Shown here in pieces: positions 17,580 through 26,153 of a DNA stretch of 64,000 nt. The notes beneath the pieces are model-generated. The model saw nothing but the letters and a program-made list of their open reading frames with translations, was not told the DNA's origin and searched no databases. Made by a program: the position numbers and the translations under genes. The stretch covers positions 1,674,001-1,738,000 of the forward strand of contig JAYQTB010000004.1 of the NCBI GenBank assembly GCA_038147195.1, written 5' to 3'. Within the stretch, counting starts at the first letter, position 1. Each line of letters starts with the position of its first letter. The stretch is from Eutrophocola salsuginis. GTDB taxonomy: Bacteria; Pseudomonadota; Gammaproteobacteria; Pseudomonadales; Pseudohongiellaceae.

Positions 17580-18301
17580 TGCCGGGCAACGTCTTGGTTA
17601 CCGGAGGCGGCCAGCGTTTCGGGCGGGCACTTGCACTGGCCCTTAATACCGCTGGTTACCAGGTCACCATAACCTATCGCCAGGCCAGGAAAAACCTGAA
17701 GGAATTGGAATCTGCCGGCATTCACTGTCTGGCTGCAGACTTCAGCACGGTTGAGAGTACGCGTGCTTTTATAAAATCCTTCAGCGCGCGCTGTGTGTCC
17801 TTGCGAGCTGTTATTCACAACGCGTCCGACTGGCTGCAGGAGTCGCCAGACTCCGACCCAGCCGAAGTTCTCGAATCGAACTGGGCGGTGCATGTGCAGG
17901 CGCCCTACCTCATCAACCTAGCACTGGAAGGGTTCCTGCAGCAGGGCGCATCAGAGTACGGAATGGCAGACATCATTCACCTGACAGACTTCGTGGCAGA
18001 TAGGGGCAGCAGCAAACATATCGCCTATGCCGCCAGCAAGGCGGCCTTGCACAATCTAACCCTTTCCTTCGCCGCCAGGCTGGCGCCCAACGTCAAGGTA
18101 AACAGCATTGCCCCGGCGTTGCTGATGTTTAGGGAGTATGACGATGAAGCCTACCGCGAACGCGTAGCTAAGAAATCCCTTTTAGCGCCCGGCCCGGGTG
18201 CCAAGGAAGGCGTAGCGGCAGTCATGTTGTTGCTGGAGAGCACCTATATCACAGGCCGCAGCCTGGCACTGGACGGTGGGCGTCATCTGAAAACCGGGTG
18301 A
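17579..18301 (+). CDS. folM: Dihydromonapterin reductase FolM (SDR family)
   Basis: A 240-residue short-chain dehydrogenase that reduces dihydromonapterin to tetrahydromonapterin with NADPH. The Rossmann start is TGGGQRFGRALALAL (the GxxxRxG form of FolM), the strand end is IHNASDW, and the catalytic YxxxK is in YAASKAALHNLTLSFAARL. The C-terminus TGRSLALDGGRHL is the usual SDR end. Translation is coupled to folX through TAATG. In Pseudomonas the same gene set makes the cofactor of phenylalanine hydroxylase; no phhA gene lies in this window. Confidence 0.92.
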   Translation: MPGNVLVTGGGQRFGRALALALNTAGYQVTITYRQARKNLKELESAGIHCLAADFSTVESTRAFIKSFSARCVSLRAVIHNASDWLQESPDSDPAEVLESNWAVHVQAPYLINLALEGFLQQGASEYGMADIIHLTDFVADRGSSKHIAYAASKAALHNLTLSFAARLAPNVKVNSIAPALLMFREYDDEAYRERVAKKSLLAPGPGAKEGVAAVMLLLESTYITGRSLALDGGRHLKTG

Positions 18302-18366
18302 ATCCAGATGCAAAGTGCTTGCGTACAAGATTTACGCCTTTATAAAAACAAGACAGGGAAACCGAA

Positions 18367-19047
18367 ATGAACCAGGTATTTGCCAAAACTACGGCCATTG
18401 CTCCAGCCAGCTTCAGCGTGGAGGCACTAATGGTACGTGAAGCCCTTTTGGCCCATGGGCTGGAAACACCCATGCTGCCTCACACCATCGGCAATGATGA
18501 GAAATACCGCAAGATACGCGATTCCCTCACTACCATTATGAAAACGTTGGGCCTGGACCTCAACGATGACAGTCTCCAGGAAACCCCACATCGCATTGCC
18601 AAAATGTATGTGCACGAAATTTTTTCGGGACTCGATTACAGTAATTTTCCCAAGATCACTGTTATCGAAAATAAGATGCAAGTGGACGAAATGGTAAAGG
18701 TGAAAGATATTAGCCTGACCAGCACATGTGAACACCATTTCGTGACGATTGACGGCACAGCAAAGGTCGCCTACATTCCCGGCGACAAGATCATCGGACT
18801 GAGCAAGATCAACCGAATCGTCCGCTTCTTCGCACAGCGTCCGCAGGTACAGGAAAGGCTTACACAGCAGATCTTGGTAGCCCTGCAGACCCTGCTCGGC
18901 ACCGAGGACGTGGCAGTTACGATTGAAGCCACACACTATTGTGTGAAATCACGGGGTGTGATGGATGCCGGCTCGGCCACCCAGACCACCGCACTTGGCG
19001 GCGCCTTCAAGTCTAGCCATCGGACTCGCGACGAATTCCTTCACTGA
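18367..19047 (+). CDS. folE: GTP cyclohydrolase I (FolE type IA)
   Basis: A 226-residue zinc enzyme that opens GTP to dihydroneopterin triphosphate, the first step to folate and to monapterin. The core is almost that of E. coli FolE: QETPHRIAKMYVHEIFSGLD, LTSTCEHHF (zinc Cys and the catalytic His pair), IGLSKINRIVRFFAQRPQVQERL and HYCVKSRGVMDA (second zinc Cys). An extra N-terminal 20 residues precede the usual start. It follows folM by 65 bases and completes the folX-folM-folE set. Assignment is firm. Confidence 0.95.
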   Translation: MNQVFAKTTAIAPASFSVEALMVREALLAHGLETPMLPHTIGNDEKYRKIRDSLTTIMKTLGLDLNDDSLQETPHRIAKMYVHEIFSGLDYSNFPKITVIENKMQVDEMVKVKDISLTSTCEHHFVTIDGTAKVAYIPGDKIIGLSKINRIVRFFAQRPQVQERLTQQILVALQTLLGTEDVAVTIEATHYCVKSRGVMDAGSATQTTALGGAFKSSHRTRDEFLH

Positions 19048-19059
19048 CAACTGATGTCG

Positions 19060-19947
19060 CTATGCGGAATTGGTTCGCACGCGTCTGCCTTGGTTCATAA
19101 TGTATAGACCGCAGCAGATAACGGTGGCTATACCCCCCCAAGTGATTGCATCCGGCAGTTCATCCCAGAACAGAAAGCCGAAGGTCACGCTCCAGATAAT
19201 GCGCGAGTAGTCGAACGGCGTCACCTTAGCCGGCGTTGCAAGATGTACAGCGCGGGTGATAGACAGCAGCGCGAGCGTGGCGAACAGGGCCACACCAAAC
19301 AGTGCCCCCAGAGATACCGGGTCCGGGGTCACCCAATCCCTGAAAGCAAAACCAGCGAAGACAATCACGCCAAAGGGATATATCGACAGGTTCAGCGTAA
19401 GGGCTGATTCCGTTGTCGCCAGCGCCCGGGCCGAGATACTGAGATATGCAGAAGACAAGGCAAAACCGAGCATGGCCAGGTGGCCGAAGTGGAAATGATC
19501 CGGAGTCGGTCTCACCACCAGAATGACACCGCCGAGACCAATTAGTATGGCGGCAAAGATGTCCTTGCCCACTTTTTCCCCAAGTGCGACGGCACTGTAA
19601 ACCGCCACGATCATAGGCGTTGCAAAGGCAATGGCGGTGACTTCCGCCAGCGGCACATATTTCAGGCCGGTGAGCATGAATCCACTCAGAAAGGCACCCG
19701 CAATGGAGCGTTTGATATGGGCACGGTAATTGTTTGTGCGAAAGTCCTGCCACCGACCATTGGCGACGATGACTAGCGCTACGAGGATGGCGCCAAACAG
19801 GCTACGCAGCCAAACCACCTCGAACAAGGGGAAACTTTGCGTGGTGAATTTACCCAGAGCGTCGGCCACGGCAAACAGCACGGAGCCGAGAAGCATGAAA
19901 AGCACACCTTTGCCAAAATGTTCCTGGTGACGGGATTTTGGGGACAT
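19060..19947 (-). CDS. DMT-superfamily transporter (EamA)
   Basis: A 295-residue inner-membrane protein with about ten hydrophobic helices in two EamA repeats; typical pieces are FMLLGSVLFAVADALGKF, LKYVPLAEVTAIAFATP and, in the second half, PAKVTPFDYSRIIWSVTFGF. I start it at 19947 (MSPKSRHQEHF), 28 bases after the GST stop; longer in-frame starts would run deep into the GST gene. The family exports metabolites or drugs; the substrate is not predictable. It converges on folE and is likely co-transcribed with the GST and yebC genes upstream. Confidence 0.88.
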   Translation of the reverse strand: MSPKSRHQEHFGKGVLFMLLGSVLFAVADALGKFTTQSFPLFEVVWLRSLFGAILVALVIVANGRWQDFRTNNYRAHIKRSIAGAFLSGFMLTGLKYVPLAEVTAIAFATPMIVAVYSAVALGEKVGKDIFAAILIGLGGVILVVRPTPDHFHFGHLAMLGFALSSAYLSISARALATTESALTLNLSIYPFGVIVFAGFAFRDWVTPDPVSLGALFGVALFATLALLSITRAVHLATPAKVTPFDYSRIIWSVTFGFLFWDELPDAITWGGIATVICCGLYIMNQGRRVRTNSA

Positions 19948-19975
19948 CTGGGAGGACTGGCGGCTCACTTCACGT

Positions 19976-20590
19976 TCAGAGCTCGGCCAGGATCTTTTGC
20001 ACCGCCGGAATTTCCTGGATACGGCGAAAATGATCGGCAACGCGCGGAAACTCCTTGATATCCACTTCGTCACCGGGCAGCCAGCGGCAGATAGTGAAGA
20101 GATACATATCGCAGACCGAGTACAAATCGCCCAAGACCCAGGGCCCGCGCAAGTAATCGTTCTCGATCAGGCTGAAGCAGTCACGCATGTTCTGCGGCAC
20201 CTTCTGCACCATGGTGGCGATAGCCGCTTCATCATCCGACCAGCGGTAACCACGATACCGGTGGGCATGCGCCACGTGCACGGTGGATGCCAGGTAACTG
20301 TTAAAAGACTGCATCTGGGCAAACAGCCAGGGATTGTCCAACGGCGCCAAGTTGGCATCGGGTGCCAGTTGCGCGATGTATACCAGCAGAGCCGGGTTTT
20401 CCGTCAACACACCGTCATCAGTAACCAGCGCCGGCACACGCCCCTTGGGATTAATCTTCAGAAATTCCGGAGAACGCTGTTCCTGCTTGCTAAAGTCCAC
20501 TTTTTTCGCAGTGTATTCCAGGCCGGAATGCTCCAGCGCCAGATGGGTAGCGAGAGCACAGGAGCCGGGTGAATAAAAGAAGGTCAGCAT
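19976..20590 (-). CDS. Glutathione S-transferase
   Basis: A 204-residue cytoplasmic enzyme of the beta/nu-like bacterial GST type. The N-terminal thioredoxin-like domain has FYSPGSCALATHLALEHSG (catalytic Ser/Cys region) and GRVPALVTDDGVLTENPALL, in which VPAL carries the cis-Pro that holds glutathione. The helical C-terminal domain ends in FRRIQEIPAVQKILAEL. Pattern SPGSC near the N-terminus suggests a Cys or Ser active site as in beta-class GSTs. It lies between yebC and a DMT transporter on the same strand with short gaps. Substrate unknown. Confidence 0.9.
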   Translation of the reverse strand: MLTFFYSPGSCALATHLALEHSGLEYTAKKVDFSKQEQRSPEFLKINPKGRVPALVTDDGVLTENPALLVYIAQLAPDANLAPLDNPWLFAQMQSFNSYLASTVHVAHAHRYRGYRWSDDEAAIATMVQKVPQNMRDCFSLIENDYLRGPWVLGDLYSVCDMYLFTICRWLPGDEVDIKEFPRVADHFRRIQEIPAVQKILAEL

Positions 20591-20608
20591 GGGATATCCC
20601 CCTTGAGG

Positions 20609-21322
20609 TTACTCTTCCACGTTGTGGTAGATATTCTGCACGTCGTCGAGATCGTTAAGCAGCTCCAGCATCTTGTCCCAGGACGCCACATCATCAACAC
20701 CCAGGGTGGTGTATGTTTGGGGTATAAACTGTATTTCATCGACATCGTACTCGAACTCGCCAAAGGTATCAGCCAGCGCAGTCTTGGCCTTAGCGTATTC
20801 CGACGGCGGTGCGAACACGGTTACCTTACCGTCCTCGTCTTCTATATCGGCGACATCCACATCGGCATTGAGCAGCGCTTCCATCACTGCTTCCTCGTCC
20901 CCAGCAAAGGACAAGATGATGCTGTGGTCGAACATGTGGCTGACGGTACCGGGCGTGCCCAGCTTGCCGTTGCCCTTATTGAAACACTGGCGTACGTCAC
21001 CGAAGGTACGGTTCGGGTTATCGGTCAGGCATTCCACGATCACTGTGCAACCGCCGGGGCCAAAACCCTCGTACCGCGCTAGCGAGTAATCCTCGCCGCC
21101 GCCACCCTTGGCCTTTTCCATTGCTTTTTCGATGACATGCGAAGGCACCTGGTCGCGTTTGGCGCGCTCGAGAATCGAGCGCAGGGCCAGGTTGCCCGAG
21201 GGATCAACACCGCCCTGCTTGGCGACAACATAGATTTCACGGCCGTAACGGCCATAGACTTTGGATTTTGTGGCCGAGGTCTTGGCCATCGACACTTTGC
21301 GGTTCTGATAAGCGCGGCCCAT
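20609..21322 (-). CDS. yebC: YebC/PmpR family regulator or translation factor
   Basis: A 237-residue protein of the widely conserved YebC/PmpR family. The start MGRAYQNRKVSMAKTSATKSK is the family start, so I reject a longer in-frame start upstream. Further family blocks: SGNLALRSILERAKRDQVP, YEGFGPGG and DNPNRTF. Members have been described as transcription regulators (PmpR) and, more recently, as factors that help ribosomes through difficult sequences. Of the two E. coli paralogues (YebC, YeeN), the KVYGRYGREIYVVAKQGG segment looks nearer YeeN, so the symbol is tentative. It heads a leftward run with GST and the DMT transporter. Confidence 0.88.
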   Translation of the reverse strand: MGRAYQNRKVSMAKTSATKSKVYGRYGREIYVVAKQGGVDPSGNLALRSILERAKRDQVPSHVIEKAMEKAKGGGGEDYSLARYEGFGPGGCTVIVECLTDNPNRTFGDVRQCFNKGNGKLGTPGTVSHMFDHSIILSFAGDEEAVMEALLNADVDVADIEDEDGKVTVFAPPSEYAKAKTALADTFGEFEYDVDEIQFIPQTYTTLGVDDVASWDKMLELLNDLDDVQNIYHNVEE

Positions 21323-21548
21323 GAGAATTGCCTGCTGGAATAATGAGAGAAAGGTGCGGATATTACCGGACAAGAAATGACGAATCAAAGGGGGCCTCCG
21401 GGTATCTACCCTTTGCCGGGGCGTGTCCAGTATGCTACTAATGCCCACGAATCCAGGCGGTTTGGGGCCGCAGGATGTTCAATACCCACTAAAATACGGT
21501 CGCCAGACCACAGAACAAGAATCTCCCTAAAAGGGAAAGGAGACTGCA

Positions 21549-22049
21549 ATGAGACTTATCAATATCGGTTCCAAACTACTTCTGGGAACTACAGTGCTGT
21601 TTGCCCTGAATACCACAGCCAGCGCCGCCGAGCCGGTTATCGCACTGTCACCGGAAGCCCAGCGGGCGCTGCTAGCCAGTGATGACCCTCAGCTGGCCGC
21701 CAACAAGAAACTAGTGTGGGACATGTGGCGCAACTTCCTGCAGGCCAATGACGTGGATGCCGCTGACAACTACCTCGCCCCGGAATACCACCAGCACAAC
21801 CCGAACGCCGAAACCGGCCTGGAAGGCGTCAAGGCCTATTTCCGTGCTGTGAACCGACCCAAACAGCAGGTAAAGGATTCCATCGACCGCCTGGTATCTA
21901 TCGTGGCCGAACGCGACCTGGTCACTCTGGCCCTGGTCCGGGAAGGCGTGGACAAGGACGGCAACAATTACACCACCACCTGGTTCGACATGTTTCGTAT
22001 TGCAGACGGCAAAATCGTCGAGCATTGGGACACTGCCACCAAGCCGTAA
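21549..22049 (+). CDS. Secreted SnoaL-like / NTF2-fold protein
   Basis: A 166-residue exported protein (signal peptide about 1-26, ending ASAAE). The mature part has a helix LVWDMWRNFLQANDVDAADNYL, then YHQHNPNAETGLEGVKAYFRA, and strands ending in DMFRIADGKIVEHWDTATK. This HNPN...G...F and KIVEHWD pattern is the SnoaL-like polyketide-cyclase fold common in unannotated bacterial proteins. AGGAG precedes the ATG. It is divergent from yebC and converges on the NHL lipoprotein gene. Function unknown. Confidence 0.82.
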   Translation: MRLINIGSKLLLGTTVLFALNTTASAAEPVIALSPEAQRALLASDDPQLAANKKLVWDMWRNFLQANDVDAADNYLAPEYHQHNPNAETGLEGVKAYFRAVNRPKQQVKDSIDRLVSIVAERDLVTLALVREGVDKDGNNYTTTWFDMFRIADGKIVEHWDTATKP

Positions 22050-22110
22050 TTTTCAGAGCAACAACGGGTTCAGGATATTCCGATTCACGGAATATCCTGG
22101 GCCAGTAACT

Positions 22111-23163
22111 TCATTCAACCTGTATGGCCAACTTGACGATCCCGCCAAACAGGCTGGCGCGATAGATATTGCCCTTGCTGTCGACGGCGATGAGGTGGTT
22201 GGGACCTTCAAGGTCGAGTGTGCTGAACTCGCCCAGTAAGTCCAGACTATCCTGATCAAGGAACAGGATGCCCCGCTCCTCCTCGCTTGCGATCAATATC
22301 CGCTGGCCCGCATCGACCGGCAGCGCCAGGGCGGCAATCATGCCACCGGTGCCCCGGAATTCATTTTTGAACTGCCCGTACGGGGTGAAGGACTGGATAC
22401 GGCTGTTTTCCCGGTCGGCGACAAACACAGTGCCGTCGTCAGCCACTCGCAGGCTGTGCACGATGCTGAACTGGTCATCACGGAATTCGGTCTCGAAGGT
22501 TGAGATACAGGGATTCTTATCACCCGGTTCGCCGCCGTTATAGCCCCACTGGCGTTTGAAGGCGCCGGTGGTGGCATCGAACACAATGACGCGACGATTG
22601 CCGTAGCCGTCAGCAACATACACTTCATTGGCAGCGATATTAACGTGGGCATCCGCCGAGCGATGGACATTGTTAGTGTCGCTGCTGCCGGAATTCTGCC
22701 CAGCCATGCCGATCTGCATGACGAATTCACCCTCACCGGTGAATTTCAGTACCTGGTCGTCACTGGGTCGTCCTGAAAAAGCCAGGGCCAGTTCCGGACA
22801 GGCATTACCGGTGACCCACACATAACCGTCGCCATCAACGTACAGGCCGTGCTCATTGACCGGCCATTCATAGCCGTCACCTGATCCGCCCCAGGCCTTG
22901 ATGAAATTGCCGTCGGTATCAAACACCATCACCGGCGGTGCCGCCATGGCCGTCTGGTCGGCGGGTACGCTGCCTGGCCGGTGCAATACCCAAACCTGGT
23001 CGTTGCTGTCCACGGATACGCTAGCGACATCCCCTAGGCGCCATTGCGCCGGGACGCTGGGCCAATCCGCGACTGGGATGTAAACCGCATTGATAAAGGA
23101 AGGACTGCTTTGGCAGGCAGAAAGCAGGAGGAGTATGGCAGGGAATAATAGCCCGATTCTCAT
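22111..23163 (-). CDS. NHL-repeat beta-propeller lipoprotein
   Basis: A 350-residue lipoprotein: signal peptide with lipobox LSAC (Cys17). The body is a six-bladed NHL propeller with blades such as VSVDSNDQVWVLHRPG, FDTDGNFIKAWGGSGDGYEW, HGLYVDGDGYVWVTGN, VYVADGYGNRRVIVFD and VFVADRENSRIQSFTPYGQF. This blade set resembles the lyase domain of peptidylglycine alpha-amidating enzymes (PAL), but the ligands were not checked residue by residue, so enzymatic activity is uncertain. It lies 60 bases downstream of the LysM/M15-like gene on the same strand. Confidence 0.85.
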   Translation of the reverse strand: MRIGLLFPAILLLLSACQSSPSFINAVYIPVADWPSVPAQWRLGDVASVSVDSNDQVWVLHRPGSVPADQTAMAAPPVMVFDTDGNFIKAWGGSGDGYEWPVNEHGLYVDGDGYVWVTGNACPELALAFSGRPSDDQVLKFTGEGEFVMQIGMAGQNSGSSDTNNVHRSADAHVNIAANEVYVADGYGNRRVIVFDATTGAFKRQWGYNGGEPGDKNPCISTFETEFRDDQFSIVHSLRVADDGTVFVADRENSRIQSFTPYGQFKNEFRGTGGMIAALALPVDAGQRILIASEEERGILFLDQDSLDLLGEFSTLDLEGPNHLIAVDSKGNIYRASLFGGIVKLAIQVE

Positions 23164-23223
23164 GGGCAGGTGCCTCGGATGGGTTCAGGAGAAACTATCA
23201 GGTTACTACGATCTTTCCGAAGA

Positions 23224-24549
23224 TCAATTGTCGCTGACCTTCAGTACCTGTCCAATCTGCAGCGTGTCGCCGCTCAAACCGTTCAGGGCAACAATCCGGC
23301 TGATGCTGGTCCTGTACATAGTGGCGATTTCCCACAGGGAATCACCTCTTCTGACACGATGCGTGAGCGCTGGGGCGGAAGTGGTTGCCAGCAGCGTTTC
23401 GGTATCCGCGGGAATGATCAGGATCTGGCCAACCTGGAGCACGATGCTGCTCAGGTTGTTGGCGGCGCGCAATGCCTCGACGGTGGTTTCAGTTCGCTCA
23501 GCGATGAGGTACAGGGAATCGCCACTGCGGACCTTGTATTCCCGGGCATTTCCCTGGACTTGTTGTTCTTCGACGCCAGCTAAAGTCGGGATCGTGCTGT
23601 CCGTTAATACTGCCTTGTCAATGGTATCTCCCAACTGATCACGTGTTGGCCCAATAAACACCGATGCCGGTTTCTCGACTTTAGCAACCGTCGTTTTGGC
23701 TAACGCCAGATTCATAGTAACGGGCGTGGGCTCTTCGATTTTTTCTACCGCCACCTGTGCCCTCGTAGGACCCACAGTCAGCGGAGACAAGGCTGGCTCT
23801 CTGGGAATGATTAGGACCTGCCCCGGCTGCAACAAATTACCGCGCATGTTGTTGGCAGCACGCAGGCTTTCGATGGTGGTATCTGTGCGTTTTGCGATGA
23901 GATACAGGGAATCGCCGCGACGTACCGTGTAGCCGTCCGTGTAATTCTTGGTCACGTCAACGAGTTTTGGTTGATTGTTCAGCATGGCCTCCACGTATTC
24001 TGCATAACTCTTGGTGAAGAGGGCCACGTGAAAATGCGGCGGATAGCGCTCACGAGTCACATCAAGCACATCGGATTTTTCCAGCGAAAGCAATGTCGAT
24101 TGCAACCATGACCGGCACTTGCTCTTGTTTGGAATGCGCAGGTCCACCGCCATGCCGGTCGGATGCACGGAATCATCGGAGGCGTTGCCGGGTTGTTTAT
24201 CCAGCGGCCGTGTCAGGCTAGTGACCACGAGTTTTTCACCGCAGGTGTTCAGGTATTGCTGGCTCAGGCGCTCCAGAAACAGTTTGACCTCGGCACGGGC
24301 ATAGGGAAAAGACACGTTGTGGATGGCCATGGTGCTGCTGTCTGTGACCTTGACGAGGTAGCCGTTTTCGTAAAATGAGCGGACTTGTTGCGGGGTTTTT
24401 AGGAAGGAATAGCCGTAATTGACGGCCATCTGGTTCTGCCTCTCCATTACAGTTTTGGACCCTTTCAGGCTCTGGGCGTGCAAAAACGCCCCTGGCAGGC
24501 ATAACAGCAGGAGTGAAATTTGCACTAAGTGTTTGAATTTAATGAACAT
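23224..24549 (-). CDS. DUF5715/M15-like peptidase domain with three LysM repeats
   Basis: A 441-residue exported protein that probably acts on peptidoglycan. After a signal peptide (1-26) comes a domain (about 35-190) with TSLTRP, SVHPTGMAVDL (His129, Asp136) and HFHV (His172, His174); this SxHxxGxAxD...HxH order is the zinc site of M15/VanY-like carboxypeptidases, and the domain matches DUF5715. Three LysM domains follow at about 207-249, 337-380 and 397-438, each starting with RRGDSL or RSGDSL. Linkers between them share VGPTRAQ and IGPTRDQ, hinting at internal duplication. An upstream in-frame start 13 codons earlier is less likely. Confidence 0.82.
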   Translation of the reverse strand: MFIKFKHLVQISLLLLCLPGAFLHAQSLKGSKTVMERQNQMAVNYGYSFLKTPQQVRSFYENGYLVKVTDSSTMAIHNVSFPYARAEVKLFLERLSQQYLNTCGEKLVVTSLTRPLDKQPGNASDDSVHPTGMAVDLRIPNKSKCRSWLQSTLLSLEKSDVLDVTRERYPPHFHVALFTKSYAEYVEAMLNNQPKLVDVTKNYTDGYTVRRGDSLYLIAKRTDTTIESLRAANNMRGNLLQPGQVLIIPREPALSPLTVGPTRAQVAVEKIEEPTPVTMNLALAKTTVAKVEKPASVFIGPTRDQLGDTIDKAVLTDSTIPTLAGVEEQQVQGNAREYKVRSGDSLYLIAERTETTVEALRAANNLSSIVLQVGQILIIPADTETLLATTSAPALTHRVRRGDSLWEIATMYRTSISRIVALNGLSGDTLQIGQVLKVSDN

Positions 24550-24665
24550 ATCCAGCTTGCCCCGCGACCAGTCGGATCCTGAGGCCAAACTTTACCTTTT
24601 TTATTAGAAATTTCCAGTATCTAACTGATAAATAGATGGAAAATTTGATTTACCACTGGTTGAAC

Positions 24666-24693
24666 CGGGGCAGTATTTGGGGAATCTGCCCCG
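24666..24693 (-). terminator. GC hairpin after the 24.7-kb hypothetical gene
   Basis: Perfect 8-bp inverted repeat CGGGGCAG/CTGCCCCG with a 12-base loop just downstream of the leftward gene. There is no T-run, so intrinsic termination is doubtful. Confidence 0.35.
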
Positions 24694-24705
24694 CTGGTCC
24701 TAGGG

Positions 24706-26136
24706 TCAGTTGCCAAAGTCGAAGATATCGGCACCGGCATCTGGCAAAGACATGCCTTCCTCGAAGTACTTCTCCCAGATTTGCGCCCAGGGTCGGCCGT
24801 ACATATCCGGCACTTCGTACTCGATGACCTCACCCGGCGCTATCGGCGTCGCGTAACCCCTGAGCGGGAAGATGGTCTGTATGCATTCGACAAAGACCGC
24901 CGGATCACCTTCATCAAAATCACTGACCTTGTCGTAATTGCGCACAATACGTATCGGTTCAACGAACGCCTCGGGATCGTAGAGGATTGCTTCGTGGTTG
25001 ATTGATGTGACTTCTCCCTCTTCGTCTCGCAACGCGGTGTAGATCTCGATCGTCTGCATCATGCTGGAAAACTCGAACACGCCGTGTCCTGCCCAGCCCT
25101 GGATGTTGGATGTCCAGGTGATCAATGCATCCCCATCCCAGAAACCGATCGTATCGCCATACCAGCGCGGCACGTCAGCACCGAGCCGTGGAACGGCGCC
25201 GTCCATCAGGAACTCGCGGCCGACGTGGATGTTCGTGATGAAGTTATCGGCAATCCCGCCCATGAACTGCACAAGGGTCGGTGTCACAAGCACCGACCAG
25301 GGCGCCTGCACCGCCGCTGAATACCAGCGGCGCATGAAACCTTCCGGCCAGCAGTATTGCGAAGGCCACTGTGCCGCATTGGTCACCGCCTGGTGGTAAA
25401 GATCCTGGACGAAACGCTTCTGATATTCCGGCGTCAGTACGGTCATGACGGTCGACATCTGGACGGTAACCATCAGCGAGTACCAGTTATCCCAGAATCC
25501 GGCCGGACCGAAACGACCATTCATGCCATGGGGCAACGACTCCCAGGTGTGCTCGGTGGGACCGCCGCGGGATTCGGTTTCAGCCAGCAAGGCTTCGAAA
25601 TGCACTTGTGCCGTGTCGAACCCGTACGGGCTGACGATGCCTTCACGCGGATAGTCCCGGTCGCATTCACCCCAGGCGGCCGAGCGCGGCGGATCTTCCC
25701 CCATCAGGGCGCCACCGTTGGCGCCGCGCTGATTTTCCAGGGCAAACGGGCTGTTGCACCGAAAATAGCGTCTGTCAGTCCACAGTGCCTCATCGGCGTA
25801 GAAATCGCGTGATGTAAAAATATCGATAGCAAGGGGCGTGATACCTTCCGGGGTATCACCGTTGAAAGCCGAGCCGATCATGGGGCCAGTGCCGAAACCC
25901 ACTTGCTGTGGTCCCACAAACGGGAAGCGTGCCATCTGTTCCTGGATACGCCGTGCCTGTTCGGGATCACCCGGTGGCCCGAACGTGAATTCGAGCTCCG
26001 GCAGCGCCCCGGCGATCGTCGCACCGCGGCCGACACTGGAGAACCCCAGATCGGGGATTTGTTGCGCGGTGACGGGCAACGCTAACAGGACCATCATTAA
26101 GGCTTTGGTTTTCCTGAATAGATTAATGAAGATCAT
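24706..26136 (-). CDS. Secreted protein of unknown function, paralogue of the 37.2-kb gene
   Basis: A 476-residue exported protein (signal peptide about 1-25, ending VTAQ). I do not recognise a named family. It is clearly homologous along its whole length to the 465-residue protein at 37156-38553; shared blocks include RRYFRCNS-like positions, ECDRDYPRE, QWPSQYCW and VPRWYGDTIGFWDGD. The block IGFWDGDALITWTSNIQGW, then QTIEIYT and ILYDPEAFVEPIRIVRN, follows the same order as the GHWEGD core of other proteins in this window, so it is probably a long branch of that family. It starts 17 bases after the carboxylesterase gene and is likely co-transcribed with it. Confidence 0.75.
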   Translation of the reverse strand: MIFINLFRKTKALMMVLLALPVTAQQIPDLGFSSVGRGATIAGALPELEFTFGPPGDPEQARRIQEQMARFPFVGPQQVGFGTGPMIGSAFNGDTPEGITPLAIDIFTSRDFYADEALWTDRRYFRCNSPFALENQRGANGGALMGEDPPRSAAWGECDRDYPREGIVSPYGFDTAQVHFEALLAETESRGGPTEHTWESLPHGMNGRFGPAGFWDNWYSLMVTVQMSTVMTVLTPEYQKRFVQDLYHQAVTNAAQWPSQYCWPEGFMRRWYSAAVQAPWSVLVTPTLVQFMGGIADNFITNIHVGREFLMDGAVPRLGADVPRWYGDTIGFWDGDALITWTSNIQGWAGHGVFEFSSMMQTIEIYTALRDEEGEVTSINHEAILYDPEAFVEPIRIVRNYDKVSDFDEGDPAVFVECIQTIFPLRGYATPIAPGEVIEYEVPDMYGRPWAQIWEKYFEEGMSLPDAGADIFDFGN

Positions 26137-26153
26137 GTACTACCCCTTCGTTG

